From NCBI GenBank assembly GCA_902767015.1, contig CACXFV010000058.1, forward strand, positions 1 to 46,532: a stretch of 46,532 bases of DNA, in the 5' to 3' direction. Every line of letters begins with the position of its first letter. Position 1 is the first letter of the stretch. This document shows, piece by piece, positions 8,218 through 17,394 of the stretch. This stretch comes from an uncultured Lachnospiraceae bacterium. Lineage in GTDB: Bacteria; Bacillota; Clostridia; Lachnospirales; Lachnospiraceae. Made by a program: the position numbers and the translations under genes. The notes below the pieces were generated by a model. The model was not told the origin of the DNA. It was given only the letters and a program-made list of their open reading frames with translations, and ran no database searches.

Positions 8218-8658
8218 ATGGCATTATTTTCTGCTTTTGATATAAGTGCGTCAGGACTGACGGCACAGAGACTTAGGACAGACACAATTTCGCAGAATCT
8301 TGCGAATGTTAATACAACAAGGACAAGCAACGGAGGACCGTATGTCAGAAAGACGGTCGTGTTTGCGGAGAAAAGAAGTTCGGCTTTTAAGGATGTACTG
8401 ATGACTACTGCAGGACATGTGGGCAATGGCGTAAAGGCAATAGCGGTAGTAAAAGATACCTCCACTGCGATGAATATCGTATATGATCCGGGACATCCTG
8501 ATGCGGATGAGAACGGTTATGTTACATATCCTAATGTGAATACAGTTACGGAGATGACGAATCTGATAGATGCATCCCGTTCTTATGAGGCTAATGTTAC
8601 AGCCTTTCAGGCATCTAAAGCGATGGCGGTTAAAGGTCTTGAAATTAACAGCAACTAA
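8218..8658 (+). CDS. flgC: Flagellar basal-body rod protein FlgC
   Basis: FlgC is a proximal rod subunit. The N terminus carries the rod motif TISQNLANVNTTRT, and the C terminus carries the FlgC-type pattern TEMTNLIDASRSYEANVTAF. The 146-residue product starts at ATG 8218, 9 nt after the SD GGGAGG (8203-8208); the ATG at 8209 is too close to that SD. The last codons overlap the -35 element of an apparently strong promoter (8645-8673). Confidence 0.95.
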   Translation: MALFSAFDISASGLTAQRLRTDTISQNLANVNTTRTSNGGPYVRKTVVFAEKRSSAFKDVLMTTAGHVGNGVKAIAVVKDTSTAMNIVYDPGHPDADENGYVTYPNVNTVTEMTNLIDASRSYEANVTAFQASKAMAVKGLEINSN

Positions 8659-8673
8659 AATTAGTACTATAAT
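8645..8673 (+). promoter_or_regulatory. Near-consensus sigma-A promoter at the flgC end
   Basis: TTAACA (8645-8650, 5/6), exactly 17 bp of spacer, and TATAAT (8668-8673, 6/6). The -35 lies in the last flgC codons. It precedes 199 nt of non-coding sequence before fliE and is a better match than the candidate promoter in front of flgB. Confidence 0.55.
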
Positions 8674-8872
8674 ATACAGAAAGGAATGAAGCACGCTCCT
8701 ATAAACATGAATGATTTGCCTTGTGTCTGTTTGTGATAGCATGGATTTTCGTTACGGTTAGGTGCAGTTACATGAAAAGAAAAATATCAGAGTCTTGGAC
8801 TGTTAACATCGGTGAGCTGTGAGATATGCGGGAATGTACTGCTTTATAGGAGAAAGTGATAGGGATAGGTTA
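8674..8872 (+). other. Long flgC-fliE gap, possible leader or small RNA
   Basis: This 199-bp stretch has no clear gene. Within it is a 16-codon frame starting at ATG 8686 (MKHAPINMNDLPCVCL), but its AAAGGA abuts the ATG, so translation is doubtful. Segments near 8765 (GCAGTTACAT) and 8833 (ATGTACTGC) could pair. In the Bacillus operon flgC and fliE are much closer, so the gap is unexpected. Confidence 0.3.
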
Positions 8873-9193
8873 ATGTCAGAAGTTGTTTCAATTAGCGATT
8901 TGACAGCGCAATACATAAATGATGCACTTAGGGGAACCGGTAAGGAGCAGAAGTTAGATAATGGAGATGCATTTTCCAGTCTGTTGTCCTCGGCTATGCA
9001 GTTGGTTAAGGAGACAAATGATTTATCGAATGCTGCCAACGCACAGCAGATGAATTTTGCACTCGGTTATTCGGATAATACACATGATTTGGCAATTGCT
9101 CAGCAGAAAGCAGCACTTTCACTTCAATATACCGTGGCAGTTAAGAATAAAATGATAGAAGCGTATAAAGAAATTATGAATATGCAGATTTAA
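8873..9193 (+). CDS. fliE: Flagellar hook-basal body protein FliE
   Basis: FliE links the MS ring to the rod. It is recognised by position between flgC and fliF and by the C terminus, where a conserved segment (about LAIAQQKAALSLQYTVAVKN) matches the FliE family. The 106-residue product from ATG 8873 fits the family length; AGGGA (8861-8865) lies 7 nt upstream. An earlier in-frame GTG (8819) would add 18 residues without family support. Confidence 0.9.
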   Translation: MSEVVSISDLTAQYINDALRGTGKEQKLDNGDAFSSLLSSAMQLVKETNDLSNAANAQQMNFALGYSDNTHDLAIAQQKAALSLQYTVAVKNKMIEAYKEIMNMQI

Positions 9194-9304
9194 GTCAGAG
9201 CTTCATGAAAACATGTGAAAATAATACGTTTTTCATAACATGCGTGAATCGTAAGAGGAAGTTTTAGTGGGACTTGAATAAGACAGATACGTAGGAGAAG
9301 CTTT

Positions 9305-10903
9305 ATGAATGAAAGGCTAAAGGCTGCTCAGAAGAAGGCAGTTGATTTCTGGAACAAATATAATAGAAAACAAAAAACAATGATTATCAGCATTACCCTG
9401 GCGGTAATTATTTTATTAGTAGTGGCAGTGACGCTTTTTAACAGACCACAGTACATTACCCTGGTTGAATGTGGCAATGCGACAGTTGCCTCTGATGTGA
9501 GAGATGCGCTTAATGATGCGGGTATTTCTTTTACCATATCCCCAAATTATGTAGTTAAGGTAAAGAAGGAGGATAAGGTTGAGGCGGAGATGGCAATTGC
9601 AACATCGGGTGTGATTGCGAAGGAATACACGATTGACGAAGCGTTGTCGGGAGGTATGAGTACCACAGAAGCGGATAAAGAGAAGAAGTACAAGGCATAT
9701 CTTGAAGATCGCTTAAGAGTATCGTTAGAACAATTAGATTACGTCAAAGCAGCAAGAGTGACCATTACCATACCCGAGAATAAGTTAAGTGTTCTTAATT
9801 CTGATGAAGAGTCAACGGCAGCAGTAACCTTGAGGCTTAAGAGAGATATTACCAGTGAGACGGCGGAAAATATGGCGGTATGGATTGCTACCTCGCTTGA
9901 TAATTCCACCACTTCCTCCATTACCATTATTGATACGGATGGTAATATGTTGTTTCGGGGAACGGATTCTGTGGATGGTTCTTATTCGGGCGGCAGCAGG
10001 GTGGAACTGCAGCAGGCGGCGATGGATTTGGTTTCTTCCAATGTCAAGAAACTGTTTGACAATGCGGAGTTGTACCAGACAGTGGAGGTTTCCTCACATC
10101 TTGATATGACATTTGATACCGCTGAACGTACAGAGATTTCATATAACACCGGTGACAGGGAGCAGGGACCTTATCTTACCTCTTATGATGTGATACAGGA
10201 GGGAAGTACGGCAAACGGAGGTGTGCCGGGAACAGATTCTAATGACGAAGACATTACCTATGAGATTACGACAGATGAAAATTCCACGAGTACCTATGAA
10301 TTACATAAATATGAATATGCGGTTAATGAGATTATAGAGAAAACTACATTGGAGAGGGGAAAGATTAATTATGATGACTCAACGCTTAGTATTGTGGCAA
10401 AGACCTACAATGTGTATGAGGAGGAGCAGGTAAGGGCAGCCGGCTTGCTTGCAGAGGTTTCATGGGATGAGTTTAAGGTGGCGAATGCGGAAAATGTTCA
10501 GATGGACGTACCGGAGGATTTATACGATCTTGTCTCAAAGGCAACCGGATTCCTGCCGGAGAATATCACTATTTTAGCTTACAGAGTACCACAGTTTGTG
10601 GACACACAGGAAGCAGAGGGAAGAAATTTTGCAGATTATATTCCGATTATACTGGCACTTGTGATTGTGGGCTTACTGGCATTTGTAGTATTTAGGAGCA
10701 CAAGACCGATTGAAGTGGTTGAGACGGAACCTGAGCTTTCGGTGGAGGCATTACTTTCATCAACAAAGGAGAATCAGCCTGTGGAGGATATTGACCTGAA
10801 TGATAAGTCAGAGAAGCGTAAGGCGATAGAAAAATTTGTAGAGGAAAATCCGGAGGCTGTGGCAGTCTTGCTTAGAAACTGGTTGGATGATGACTGGGAT
10901 TAG
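9305..10903 (+). CDS. fliF: Flagellar MS-ring protein FliF
   Basis: FliF forms the membrane ring on which the basal body is built. Transmembrane segments lie at about residues 25-45 and 445-465. Between them is the secretin/YscJ-like domain (about 50-220, including the KEYTIDEALSGG region). The C-terminal tail ends in NWLDDDWD, an acidic FliG-binding motif. The length is 532 residues. The ATG has AGGAG (9293-9297) 7 nt upstream. A 111-bp gap separates it from fliE; it holds a weak hairpin (ATGAAAAC with GTTTTTCAT, about 9203-9240). Confidence 0.97.
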   Translation: MNERLKAAQKKAVDFWNKYNRKQKTMIISITLAVIILLVVAVTLFNRPQYITLVECGNATVASDVRDALNDAGISFTISPNYVVKVKKEDKVEAEMAIATSGVIAKEYTIDEALSGGMSTTEADKEKKYKAYLEDRLRVSLEQLDYVKAARVTITIPENKLSVLNSDEESTAAVTLRLKRDITSETAENMAVWIATSLDNSTTSSITIIDTDGNMLFRGTDSVDGSYSGGSRVELQQAAMDLVSSNVKKLFDNAELYQTVEVSSHLDMTFDTAERTEISYNTGDREQGPYLTSYDVIQEGSTANGGVPGTDSNDEDITYEITTDENSTSTYELHKYEYAVNEIIEKTTLERGKINYDDSTLSIVAKTYNVYEEEQVRAAGLLAEVSWDEFKVANAENVQMDVPEDLYDLVSKATGFLPENITILAYRVPQFVDTQEAEGRNFADYIPIILALVIVGLLAFVVFRSTRPIEVVETEPELSVEALLSSTKENQPVEDIDLNDKSEKRKAIEKFVEENPEAVAVLLRNWLDDDWD

Positions 10904-10950
10904 TCATGAATCAGGGAAAAAATGTCAAGTATTAAGAAATGAGGATGAAT

Positions 10951-11973
10951 ATGCCTAAGAATAATAATGGTAATGGAGAAATTAAAGGGATTGAAAAGGC
11001 GGCTATACTTCTGATAGCTTTAGGACCTGAGAAGTCGGCACTGATTTTCAAACATCTTAAAGAGGATGAGATTGAAGAACTGACGTTGGAGATTGCTAAT
11101 ACCAGAAGTGTTTCACCACAGACAAAGGAAGAAGTTCTTGATGAGTTCTATGAGGTATGTCTTGCACAGCAGTATATCGCAGAGGGTGGTATCGGCTATG
11201 CGAAGGAGCTGCTTGAAAAGGCGCTTGGTGCAGAGAAAGCACAGGATGTTATCGGAAAATTAACGGCATCATTACAGGTACGCCCATTTGAGTTTATCAG
11301 AAAGACAGATGTGTCGCAGCTGCTTAACTTTATTCAGGATGAGCATCCGCAGACAATTGCATTGATTTTATCTTACTTATCGCCTATGCAGGCAGCAGCC
11401 GTTATTTCATCACTCCCGCCGGATAAGCAGGCGGATGTGGCAAGGCGTATTGCACAGATGGACAGTACTTCACCGGATGTTATTAAGCAGGTAGAGAGTG
11501 TCCTTGAGAGGAAGCTGGCATCTCTTGTCAATCAGGATTACACGATTGTGGGTGGCGTGGATGCTATTGTTGACATCCTCAATTCTGTTGACAGAGGAAC
11601 AGAGAAACATATCATGGAAAATCTCGAAATCGAAGAGCCGGAGCTTGCAGATGAGATTAAGCGTAAGATGTTCGTATTTGAAGATATTATTTCACTTGAT
11701 GATAAGACGATTCAGAGAGTACTCAGAGATGTTGATAATAATGATCTTGGTGTTGCACTTAAGGGTACCGGTGAAGAAGTACAGAATGTTATCTTCAATA
11801 ACCTCTCTAAGCGTCTTGCTGCGATGATCAGAGAGGATATGGAATTTATGGGACCTGTTCGTATGAAGGATGTAGAAGAGGCACAGCAGAAGATTGTGAA
11901 TGTGATCAGAAAGCTGGAGGATTCCGGAGAGATTATCGTTGCACGTGGCGGAGGTGACGAGATAGTTGTCTAA
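10951..11973 (+). CDS. fliG: Flagellar motor switch protein FliG
   Basis: FliG is the C-ring protein that contacts the MotA stator and transmits torque. The N-terminal domain has GIEKAAILLIALG (FliF binding), the middle domain has the EHPQTIALILSYL motif, and the C-terminal domain has the charged torque helix (MFVFEDIISLDDKTIQRVLRD). The 340-residue product is placed at ATG 10951 because GAGGA (10941-10945) lies 5 nt upstream. ATGs at 10939 and 10945 are also in frame. The 3' end overlaps the fliH start by 8 nt. Confidence 0.97.
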   Translation: MPKNNNGNGEIKGIEKAAILLIALGPEKSALIFKHLKEDEIEELTLEIANTRSVSPQTKEEVLDEFYEVCLAQQYIAEGGIGYAKELLEKALGAEKAQDVIGKLTASLQVRPFEFIRKTDVSQLLNFIQDEHPQTIALILSYLSPMQAAAVISSLPPDKQADVARRIAQMDSTSPDVIKQVESVLERKLASLVNQDYTIVGGVDAIVDILNSVDRGTEKHIMENLEIEEPELADEIKRKMFVFEDIISLDDKTIQRVLRDVDNNDLGVALKGTGEEVQNVIFNNLSKRLAAMIREDMEFMGPVRMKDVEEAQQKIVNVIRKLEDSGEIIVARGGGDEIVV

Positions 11974-12787
11974 TTTAGTAAAGTCAAGGAACATAGTATG
12001 TAACGAAAATCAGAAAAAGGTAATTGATTATAACGATATTATCTCTGCTAAGATTATGAAGATTAAAGAGACAATTGAAAAAGAGAGCAGAGATAAAAGG
12101 CTTGATTTCGTAGAGGGGATAGATGCCGATACCACGATAGGACTGCTGGATGAGGAAAAGGAAGAAGCGGCAGGAATGGATTTGGACAGCATCAATGAAG
12201 AAGCAGAAAAGATGATAGAGCGGGCGAATGAAGATGCAAAAGCAATCGTTGAACGTGCCAAGGAGGAGGCTGACATGATTCGGTCAGACAATGCCAGAAT
12301 TGGCAGGGAGGAAGGCTATGAAGAGGGCAGGAGACAGGCAGAGGAGGAGTTCTCTGAGCTGAAGAAGACGGTTGAGAATGAAAGACTTCAGATGGAGCTT
12401 GACTATAATGACAGGCTGAATGAGATGGAGCCGGTATTGGTGGATACGATTCTCAAGGTGTTTGAGAAGGTAACCCATGTGTTAGCAGAGGATAAGAAGG
12501 ATTTGGTATTGAATCTGGTCAATGATGTGCTGACAAAGACAGAGGTCAGCAAGGAATTTTTAATCAGGGTATCGGCAGAGGACTATCCGTTTATGATGGA
12601 TAACAGAGACAGAATTAATGGTGTGGCTTCTGAACAGGTACAGATAGAGATTGTGGAAGATCGTGCGTTCAGAAAAGGTCAGTGTATGATTGAGAGTGAC
12701 AGCGGAATCTATGACTGTAGTCTAGACATTCAGCTGGACAATCTGATTTCCGCGATAAAGCTGATGACTTGTATGGCGGATGAATAG
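11966..12787 (+). CDS. fliH: Flagellar assembly protein FliH
   Basis: FliH is the stator-like regulator of the FliI export ATPase. The N-terminal half is acidic. It is followed by a long coiled coil with the EEGYEEGRRQAEEEF pattern of FliH and a C-terminal globular domain (about residues 150-265). The length is 273 residues. Translation starts with TTG at 11966, inside the last codons of fliG, 10 nt after GGAGGTG (11949-11955), so translational coupling to fliG is likely. Confidence 0.93.
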   Translation: MSNLVKSRNIVCNENQKKVIDYNDIISAKIMKIKETIEKESRDKRLDFVEGIDADTTIGLLDEEKEEAAGMDLDSINEEAEKMIERANEDAKAIVERAKEEADMIRSDNARIGREEGYEEGRRQAEEEFSELKKTVENERLQMELDYNDRLNEMEPVLVDTILKVFEKVTHVLAEDKKDLVLNLVNDVLTKTEVSKEFLIRVSAEDYPFMMDNRDRINGVASEQVQIEIVEDRAFRKGQCMIESDSGIYDCSLDIQLDNLISAIKLMTCMADE

Positions 12788-12849
12788 GCATAATCGTTTG
12801 AAGGTGCCGTGACAGATTTTCTATTGATAAGTTGACAGGCAGGGATGAT

Positions 12850-14163
12850 ATGCATACGACAATAGATGTAGATAAATATTTAAGATTAATAGAGAGAACA
12901 TATGTCAACAAGCTTGGCAAAGTGGTGAAGATGGTGGGACTTACGATAGAATCCGTAGGGCCGGATGCCAATCTGGGAGATGTGTGTAAAATTATATCGA
13001 GAGAGGATGAATCAGTATATGTCAAGGCAGAGGTAGTAGGATTCAGAGATAAGCGGGTGTTATTGATGCCTTTTGACAGTGTGGACGGCATAGGACCGGG
13101 CAGTATGGTGGAGAATACGGATAGTCCTTTGAGAGTGATGGTAGGAGAAGAATTGCTGGGAAAGACATTGGATGGTCTTGGCAATCCTATTAATGATGAT
13201 GAGATACATAATTATAAGTTCTATCCGGTAGATGCAAAGCCGCCGGATCCCATGTCCAGAAGTATTATCAAAGATGTGCTTCCGCTGGGTGTCAAAGCGG
13301 TGGATGGACTGATTACCGTTGGAAAAGGTCAAAGAATTGGTATTTTTGCGGGAAGTGGTGTAGGTAAGAGTACCCTTCTTGGAATGTTCGCGAGAAATAC
13401 CAAAGCAGATATTAATGTCATTGCACTGATTGGTGAGCGTGGCAGAGAGGTTAGAGAGTTTATAGAGCGGGATTTGGGCGAAGAAGGTTTAAGAAGAAGT
13501 ATTGTGGTGGTGGCGACCTCTGATAAACCGGCGCTGATTAGAAATAAGGCGGCGAAGACAGCTACGGCAATTGCAGAGTACTTTCGGGATAAGGGAAAAG
13601 ATGTTCTTCTGATGATGGATTCCCTGACACGATTTTCGATGGCACAGAGAGAAATTGGTCTTGCTTCCGGTGAGCCTCCGGTAACAAGAGGATATCCGCC
13701 GAGTGTGTACAGTGAGATGCCAAAGCTGTTAGAGAGAGCAGGAAATGCCGATAAAGGCTCTATCACAGGGCTTTATACCGTACTGGTAGATGGTGATGAT
13801 TTTAATGAGCCGATTACGGATACGGCCAGAGGAATTTTGGATGGTCATATTATTTTATCAAGAAAGCTGGGACATAAAAATCATTACCCGGCAATTGATA
13901 TTTTGCAGAGTATTTCTCGTGTGATGAGTGCGATTGCCACAAGAGAACATAAGAGGGCAGCGGGAAAACTGAAAAATGTCCTTGCTACCTATAATGAGGC
14001 AGAAGATTTGATTAATATAGGTGCCTACAAATCGGGCTCCAATAAAAATATCGACTATGCCATATCAAAGATAGATGAAGTGAATGATTTTTTGATGCAG
14101 GGAGTCGATGAAAAGTTTGCTTTTGATGATATTGTGAATACGCTGATTGCAATGTTTGAATAA
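12850..14163 (+). CDS. fliI: Flagellum-specific export ATPase FliI
   Basis: FliI is the F1-beta-like ATPase of the flagellar type III export apparatus. Walker A GSGVGKST lies at about residues 168-175, followed by GERGREVREF, Walker B LLMMDSLTRF and the family motif PPVTRGYPPSVYSEMPKLLERAG. The 437-residue product is taken from ATG 12850, preceded by AGGGA. The in-frame TTG at 12832 would add six residues. It lies between fliH and fliJ, its cytoplasmic partners. Confidence 0.97.
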   Translation: MHTTIDVDKYLRLIERTYVNKLGKVVKMVGLTIESVGPDANLGDVCKIISREDESVYVKAEVVGFRDKRVLLMPFDSVDGIGPGSMVENTDSPLRVMVGEELLGKTLDGLGNPINDDEIHNYKFYPVDAKPPDPMSRSIIKDVLPLGVKAVDGLITVGKGQRIGIFAGSGVGKSTLLGMFARNTKADINVIALIGERGREVREFIERDLGEEGLRRSIVVVATSDKPALIRNKAAKTATAIAEYFRDKGKDVLLMMDSLTRFSMAQREIGLASGEPPVTRGYPPSVYSEMPKLLERAGNADKGSITGLYTVLVDGDDFNEPITDTARGILDGHIILSRKLGHKNHYPAIDILQSISRVMSAIATREHKRAAGKLKNVLATYNEAEDLINIGAYKSGSNKNIDYAISKIDEVNDFLMQGVDEKFAFDDIVNTLIAMFE

Positions 14164-14177
14164 AGGGATATGGTATT

Positions 14178-14618
14178 ATGGCAAAGTTTGTGTATAGAAT
14201 GCAGAATATTCTTGATGTCAAGTATAAATTGGAGACACAGGCGAAAACTGCCTATGCCGAGGCAAATGCGAAACTTAGGAATGAAGAACTTAAGCTTAGA
14301 CAGATTTATGACGATATAAAAAAATATGAAGAAAATATCAGGGTTCATTCCGTTAACCATATTGACATAGAGGAACTGAAATGGTGTACGAATGCCATTA
14401 GAATCAAAAAGATTGAAGCGGAGAGGCAGGAGAAAGCAATTGAACGGGCAAGAAGAGGGGTTGAGATAGCAAGGGTTAAGCTCAATGAGCTGATGGCCGA
14501 CAGAAAAACCCATGAGAAGCTGAAAGAAAAGGCTTTTGAGGAATTTAAGGCAGAACTATTAGAAGCAGAGAGTAAAGAGGTTGATGAACTTGTAAGCTTC
14601 AAGTTTAAAACAAATTAG
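14178..14618 (+). CDS. fliJ: Flagellar export chaperone FliJ
   Basis: FliJ is a small coiled-coil export chaperone that sits in the FliI hexamer. The 146-residue protein is almost entirely charged alpha-helix with heptad patterning. It opens with FVYRMQNILDVKYKLE, typical of FliJ (F.(Y/F).L..vL.vK). The ATG has AAAGGGA 9-10 nt upstream. Its place directly after fliI supports the call. Confidence 0.9.
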   Translation: MAKFVYRMQNILDVKYKLETQAKTAYAEANAKLRNEELKLRQIYDDIKKYEENIRVHSVNHIDIEELKWCTNAIRIKKIEAERQEKAIERARRGVEIARVKLNELMADRKTHEKLKEKAFEEFKAELLEAESKEVDELVSFKFKTN

Positions 14619-14630
14619 CAGGAGACACAG

Positions 14631-15380
14631 ATGGCAAAGAAAGATAAAAAAGGTAGTACAGATGATAGTATAGAAGTAGAAGAGGGCAATAAATTAGTTT
14701 CGATTATTGTCATACTGCTCATTATTCTGATATGGCTCGGTATTTTTGCAGCACTGATTAAATTTGATGTTATGGGACTGGGAACCACCATGACACCGGT
14801 GCTCAAGGATGTTCCGGTAGTGAATAAGCTGTTGCCGGAGACAGAGGAGGAGCAGACAGAGGATATTCCGTATAAGAGTATAGCGGAATGTGCAGCATAC
14901 ATCAAAGAGCTTGAAACAGAGATTGCAGGATATCAGCAGGCGGCTAATGAAAAAGATACCAAAATAGCGGATTTAGAGGCAGAGATTGCCAGACTGAAGA
15001 AATTCGAGGAAAATCAATCTGAGTTTGAGAAACTTCGTGCCCAGTTTTATGAAGAGGTTGTCTTTGGTGATAATGCACCGGATATTTCTGAATATATTAA
15101 TTATTACCGGTCAATCGATCCGGAGAATGCAGAACTTTTGTATCAGAGGGCTGTGGCTGCGTATGTCTATGATGAACAGGTGAAGGCGAGAGCCCAGTAC
15201 TACAGTTCTATGAAACCGGATAAGGCAGCAGCAATTTTCTGTGAGATGACAGGTGATCTGGATATTGTGGCAGCATTGCTGAACAGTATGTCGGCGGAAA
15301 AATGTGGCGATATTCTTGGCGCAATCAGTGACATTGATCCTGTATATGCTGCAAAAATTACTAAGAAGTTAATGCCTTGA
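14631..15380 (+). CDS. MotE/YlxF-like membrane protein with MgtE_N-like C terminus
   Basis: The 249-residue protein has a charged N-terminal tail, one transmembrane helix (about 23-43), a coiled coil (about 83-125) and a C-terminal domain (about 145-245). In that domain, AYVYDEQVKARAQYYSSMKP and KAAAIFCEM resemble the MgtE N-terminal-like repeats of MotE/FlbB/YlxF proteins. B. subtilis ylxF occupies the same place between fliJ and fliK. MotE-type proteins in other bacteria help MotB stability or stator positioning; here that is inference. The ATG is preceded by AGGAGA and follows fliJ by 12 bp. Confidence 0.75.
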   Translation: MAKKDKKGSTDDSIEVEEGNKLVSIIVILLIILIWLGIFAALIKFDVMGLGTTMTPVLKDVPVVNKLLPETEEEQTEDIPYKSIAECAAYIKELETEIAGYQQAANEKDTKIADLEAEIARLKKFEENQSEFEKLRAQFYEEVVFGDNAPDISEYINYYRSIDPENAELLYQRAVAAYVYDEQVKARAQYYSSMKPDKAAAIFCEMTGDLDIVAALLNSMSAEKCGDILGAISDIDPVYAAKITKKLMP

Positions 15381-15465
15381 TGAATTTGTGTACAACATTT
15401 TCAAAAAGGGATTAATATATAAAAAATTGCACACATCCTATGATGATGCGAAGAAAGGAGGAAAA

Positions 15466-16797
15466 ATGGTAAGCACAAAGATTTTTGGAGCTGCTGATGT
15501 CAGTGTAAGAGCTGATTATGCTGTCGGTAAGTCAGCTAAGGCCAGTGATAATTTTACGAAGACACTTGACAATTCCATGAAGGCATCTGACGGAAAGTAC
15601 ACAAAGGATAATCTTCTCAATGATAAGAAGTTAAAAGCAGATGGCAGTCAGGAGACAATTTCGGATAAGGCGGAAAGTCTTAAGAAGATGTTTGACAAAA
15701 AGGAAATTGCAGGAAAAGACGGAATGGATGAAGCGGGCATGAAGGAAGCCATGGAGACGGTGGCGCAGTTTAATGCACAATTAGTAAAGGAGTTGGCAGG
15801 ACAGTTTAATGTATCAGAGGAAGAGGTTACAGAGGTGATTGGTAATCTTGGCTTTGATGAATTTGATATGTTACAGACCGGAAATATCATTGATGTCATC
15901 AAGACTTTATCCGGCAACAATGATATGGCGCAATTGCTGGTGGATGAGGATGTCTCTGCATTGATTAAGAATTTGAAGCTTGATGCAGATGCAATTACAA
16001 AAATGCTTGAGAACAGTCATATGACAAAGGAAGCAATGATTGATATGAAGCAGGCAGTGGAGATGGCACAGGAGGAACCTGTTACAGAGACTTCACACGG
16101 TGATATGGATGTGACAGAGGAGACAGCAGGCTTACTAAAGGAACAGCAGGTTCCGACACAGGAGGATAATTTAAGCCGGATGTCAGAGAGTTCTCATGAC
16201 AGCAGGGATGGAAAAGCTGCTGGTGACAGGTCAGGAGAACAGGCAGTGGATATGAGTGCGGCAGGCATGTCGAATTTGAACAATGAGATGTTAAGTAATA
16301 TCGGTGAGTTCATCGATGAGAAGGCAGATGTTGGCGGAAGTGGTTTAAGCCAGCGGATTTTTAGTCAGATTCTTGATGGGATCAGTGCAAATGTAGGACC
16401 GGACACCACTTCAATTGAGTTACAGCTCAATCCGGAGAGTCTTGGAAAGGTCAGCATTACAGTCAGCGCTAAAGAGGGGATTCTGACGGCGCAGATTGCG
16501 GCACAGAATCAGGTAGCAAAGGAAGCTATTGAAAGTCAGATTAGTGCTCTTAAGGAAAGCTTTGAGGAACAGGGACTTAAGGTGGAAGAAGTGGAGATTA
16601 CACTGGCGAGCAGACAGTTTGACCAGAACCTTGATAAAGAAGGTAATCAGGAAAATCAGAACCGTTCAAGAAGAGGAAGACGGTTATCGGCTGCTGAGCT
16701 GGAGGAGCTGACAGGTGTTAAGCCGTCAGAACCGCAGGAGGATGTTGCTGTACAGATGCACAAGGAGCAGGGTAATACAGTAAGCTATACGGCATAA
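15466..16797 (+). CDS. fliK: Flagellar hook-length control protein FliK
   Basis: FliK measures the hook and switches export specificity through FlhB. The long, poorly conserved, Lys/Asp/Glu-rich N-terminal part (about 1-300) is followed by the conserved Flg_hook domain (about 310-400), with IELQLNPESLGKVSI and the EQGLKVEEVEI segment. The ATG at 15466 is chosen because a strong SD AAAGGAGG lies just upstream; the open frame extends to a GTG at 15388 with no SD. The 443-residue length is usual. It is followed by flgD, as in Bacillus. Confidence 0.93.
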   Translation: MVSTKIFGAADVSVRADYAVGKSAKASDNFTKTLDNSMKASDGKYTKDNLLNDKKLKADGSQETISDKAESLKKMFDKKEIAGKDGMDEAGMKEAMETVAQFNAQLVKELAGQFNVSEEEVTEVIGNLGFDEFDMLQTGNIIDVIKTLSGNNDMAQLLVDEDVSALIKNLKLDADAITKMLENSHMTKEAMIDMKQAVEMAQEEPVTETSHGDMDVTEETAGLLKEQQVPTQEDNLSRMSESSHDSRDGKAAGDRSGEQAVDMSAAGMSNLNNEMLSNIGEFIDEKADVGGSGLSQRIFSQILDGISANVGPDTTSIELQLNPESLGKVSITVSAKEGILTAQIAAQNQVAKEAIESQISALKESFEEQGLKVEEVEITLASRQFDQNLDKEGNQENQNRSRRGRRLSAAELEELTGVKPSEPQEDVAVQMHKEQGNTVSYTA

Positions 16798-16855
16798 AGA
16801 CAGCGGACAGAATTATACATCATATATCATAGTTAAACAGAAAGGATGTGGAACA

Positions 16856-17308
16856 ATGGCAGTTGCACAGATTATAGACGGAAAAGTAGTGGCAGAGACA
16901 ACGCCGACAAATACCGGTGCGAACAGGGTAGGTACAGATTCCCTTGGAAAAGACGCTTTTATGCAGCTTTTGGTGGCGCAGATGCAGAATCAGGATCCCC
17001 TTGAGCCAGCAAGTGATACGGAATTTATCAGTCAATTAGCTCAGTTTAGTTCACTTGAGCAGATGGAGAATCTGAATACTGCGATGGCAAATCAGAATGC
17101 ATTTGGTCTCGTGGGCAAAAACGTTATCATTAATCCGGGAGCTTCAGAGGGTAAGGCAAAGGACAGCGTGGCAGGTTATGTACAGTATGTAGAGATTAAG
17201 GATGGCAAAGCTTATCTTGCTGTGGATGATAATACCTATTCTATTGATGATTTATATACCGTGCTGGACGACAGATATCTGGAAGGCATTTTAAAGAGTG
17301 AAAGCTAA
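16856..17308 (+). CDS. flgD: Flagellar hook-capping protein FlgD
   Basis: FlgD is the scaffold cap needed for hook polymerisation. The N-terminal region has the family signature FMQLLVAQMQNQDPLEP followed by TEFISQLAQFSSLEQM. The C-terminal part (about 85-150) is short, as in Bacillus-type FlgD. The 150-residue ATG start has AAAGGA (16841-16846) 9 nt upstream. The stop codon lies in the first unit of a 14-bp tandem repeat that fills the gap to the next gene. Confidence 0.96.
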   Translation: MAVAQIIDGKVVAETTPTNTGANRVGTDSLGKDAFMQLLVAQMQNQDPLEPASDTEFISQLAQFSSLEQMENLNTAMANQNAFGLVGKNVIINPGASEGKAKDSVAGYVQYVEIKDGKAYLAVDDNTYSIDDLYTVLDDRYLEGILKSES

Positions 17309-17379
17309 ATAGTGGTAGCTAAATAATGAAAGCTAAAGATGAAAGCTAAATAATGAAAGCTGAATAATGACAGCTAAGT
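17297..17379 (+). repeat. 14-bp tandem repeat forming a chain of overlapping minigenes
   Basis: Six units of roughly AATGAAAGCTAAAT (one is 13 bp) run from the last flgD codons toward the next gene. The units encode ATG-AAA-GCT-AAA-TAA style minigenes: GTG 17312 to TAA 17326, ATG 17326 to TAA 17349, ATG 17339 to TAA 17353, ATG 17353 to TAA 17367, ATG 17367 to TAA 17381, and ATG 17381 to TGA 17398. Successive stops and starts overlap as TAATG. The last TGA overlaps GTG 17395 of the next gene. No SD is visible inside the units. Confidence 0.85.
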
Positions 17380-17394
17380 AATGAAGAGCAGTAA

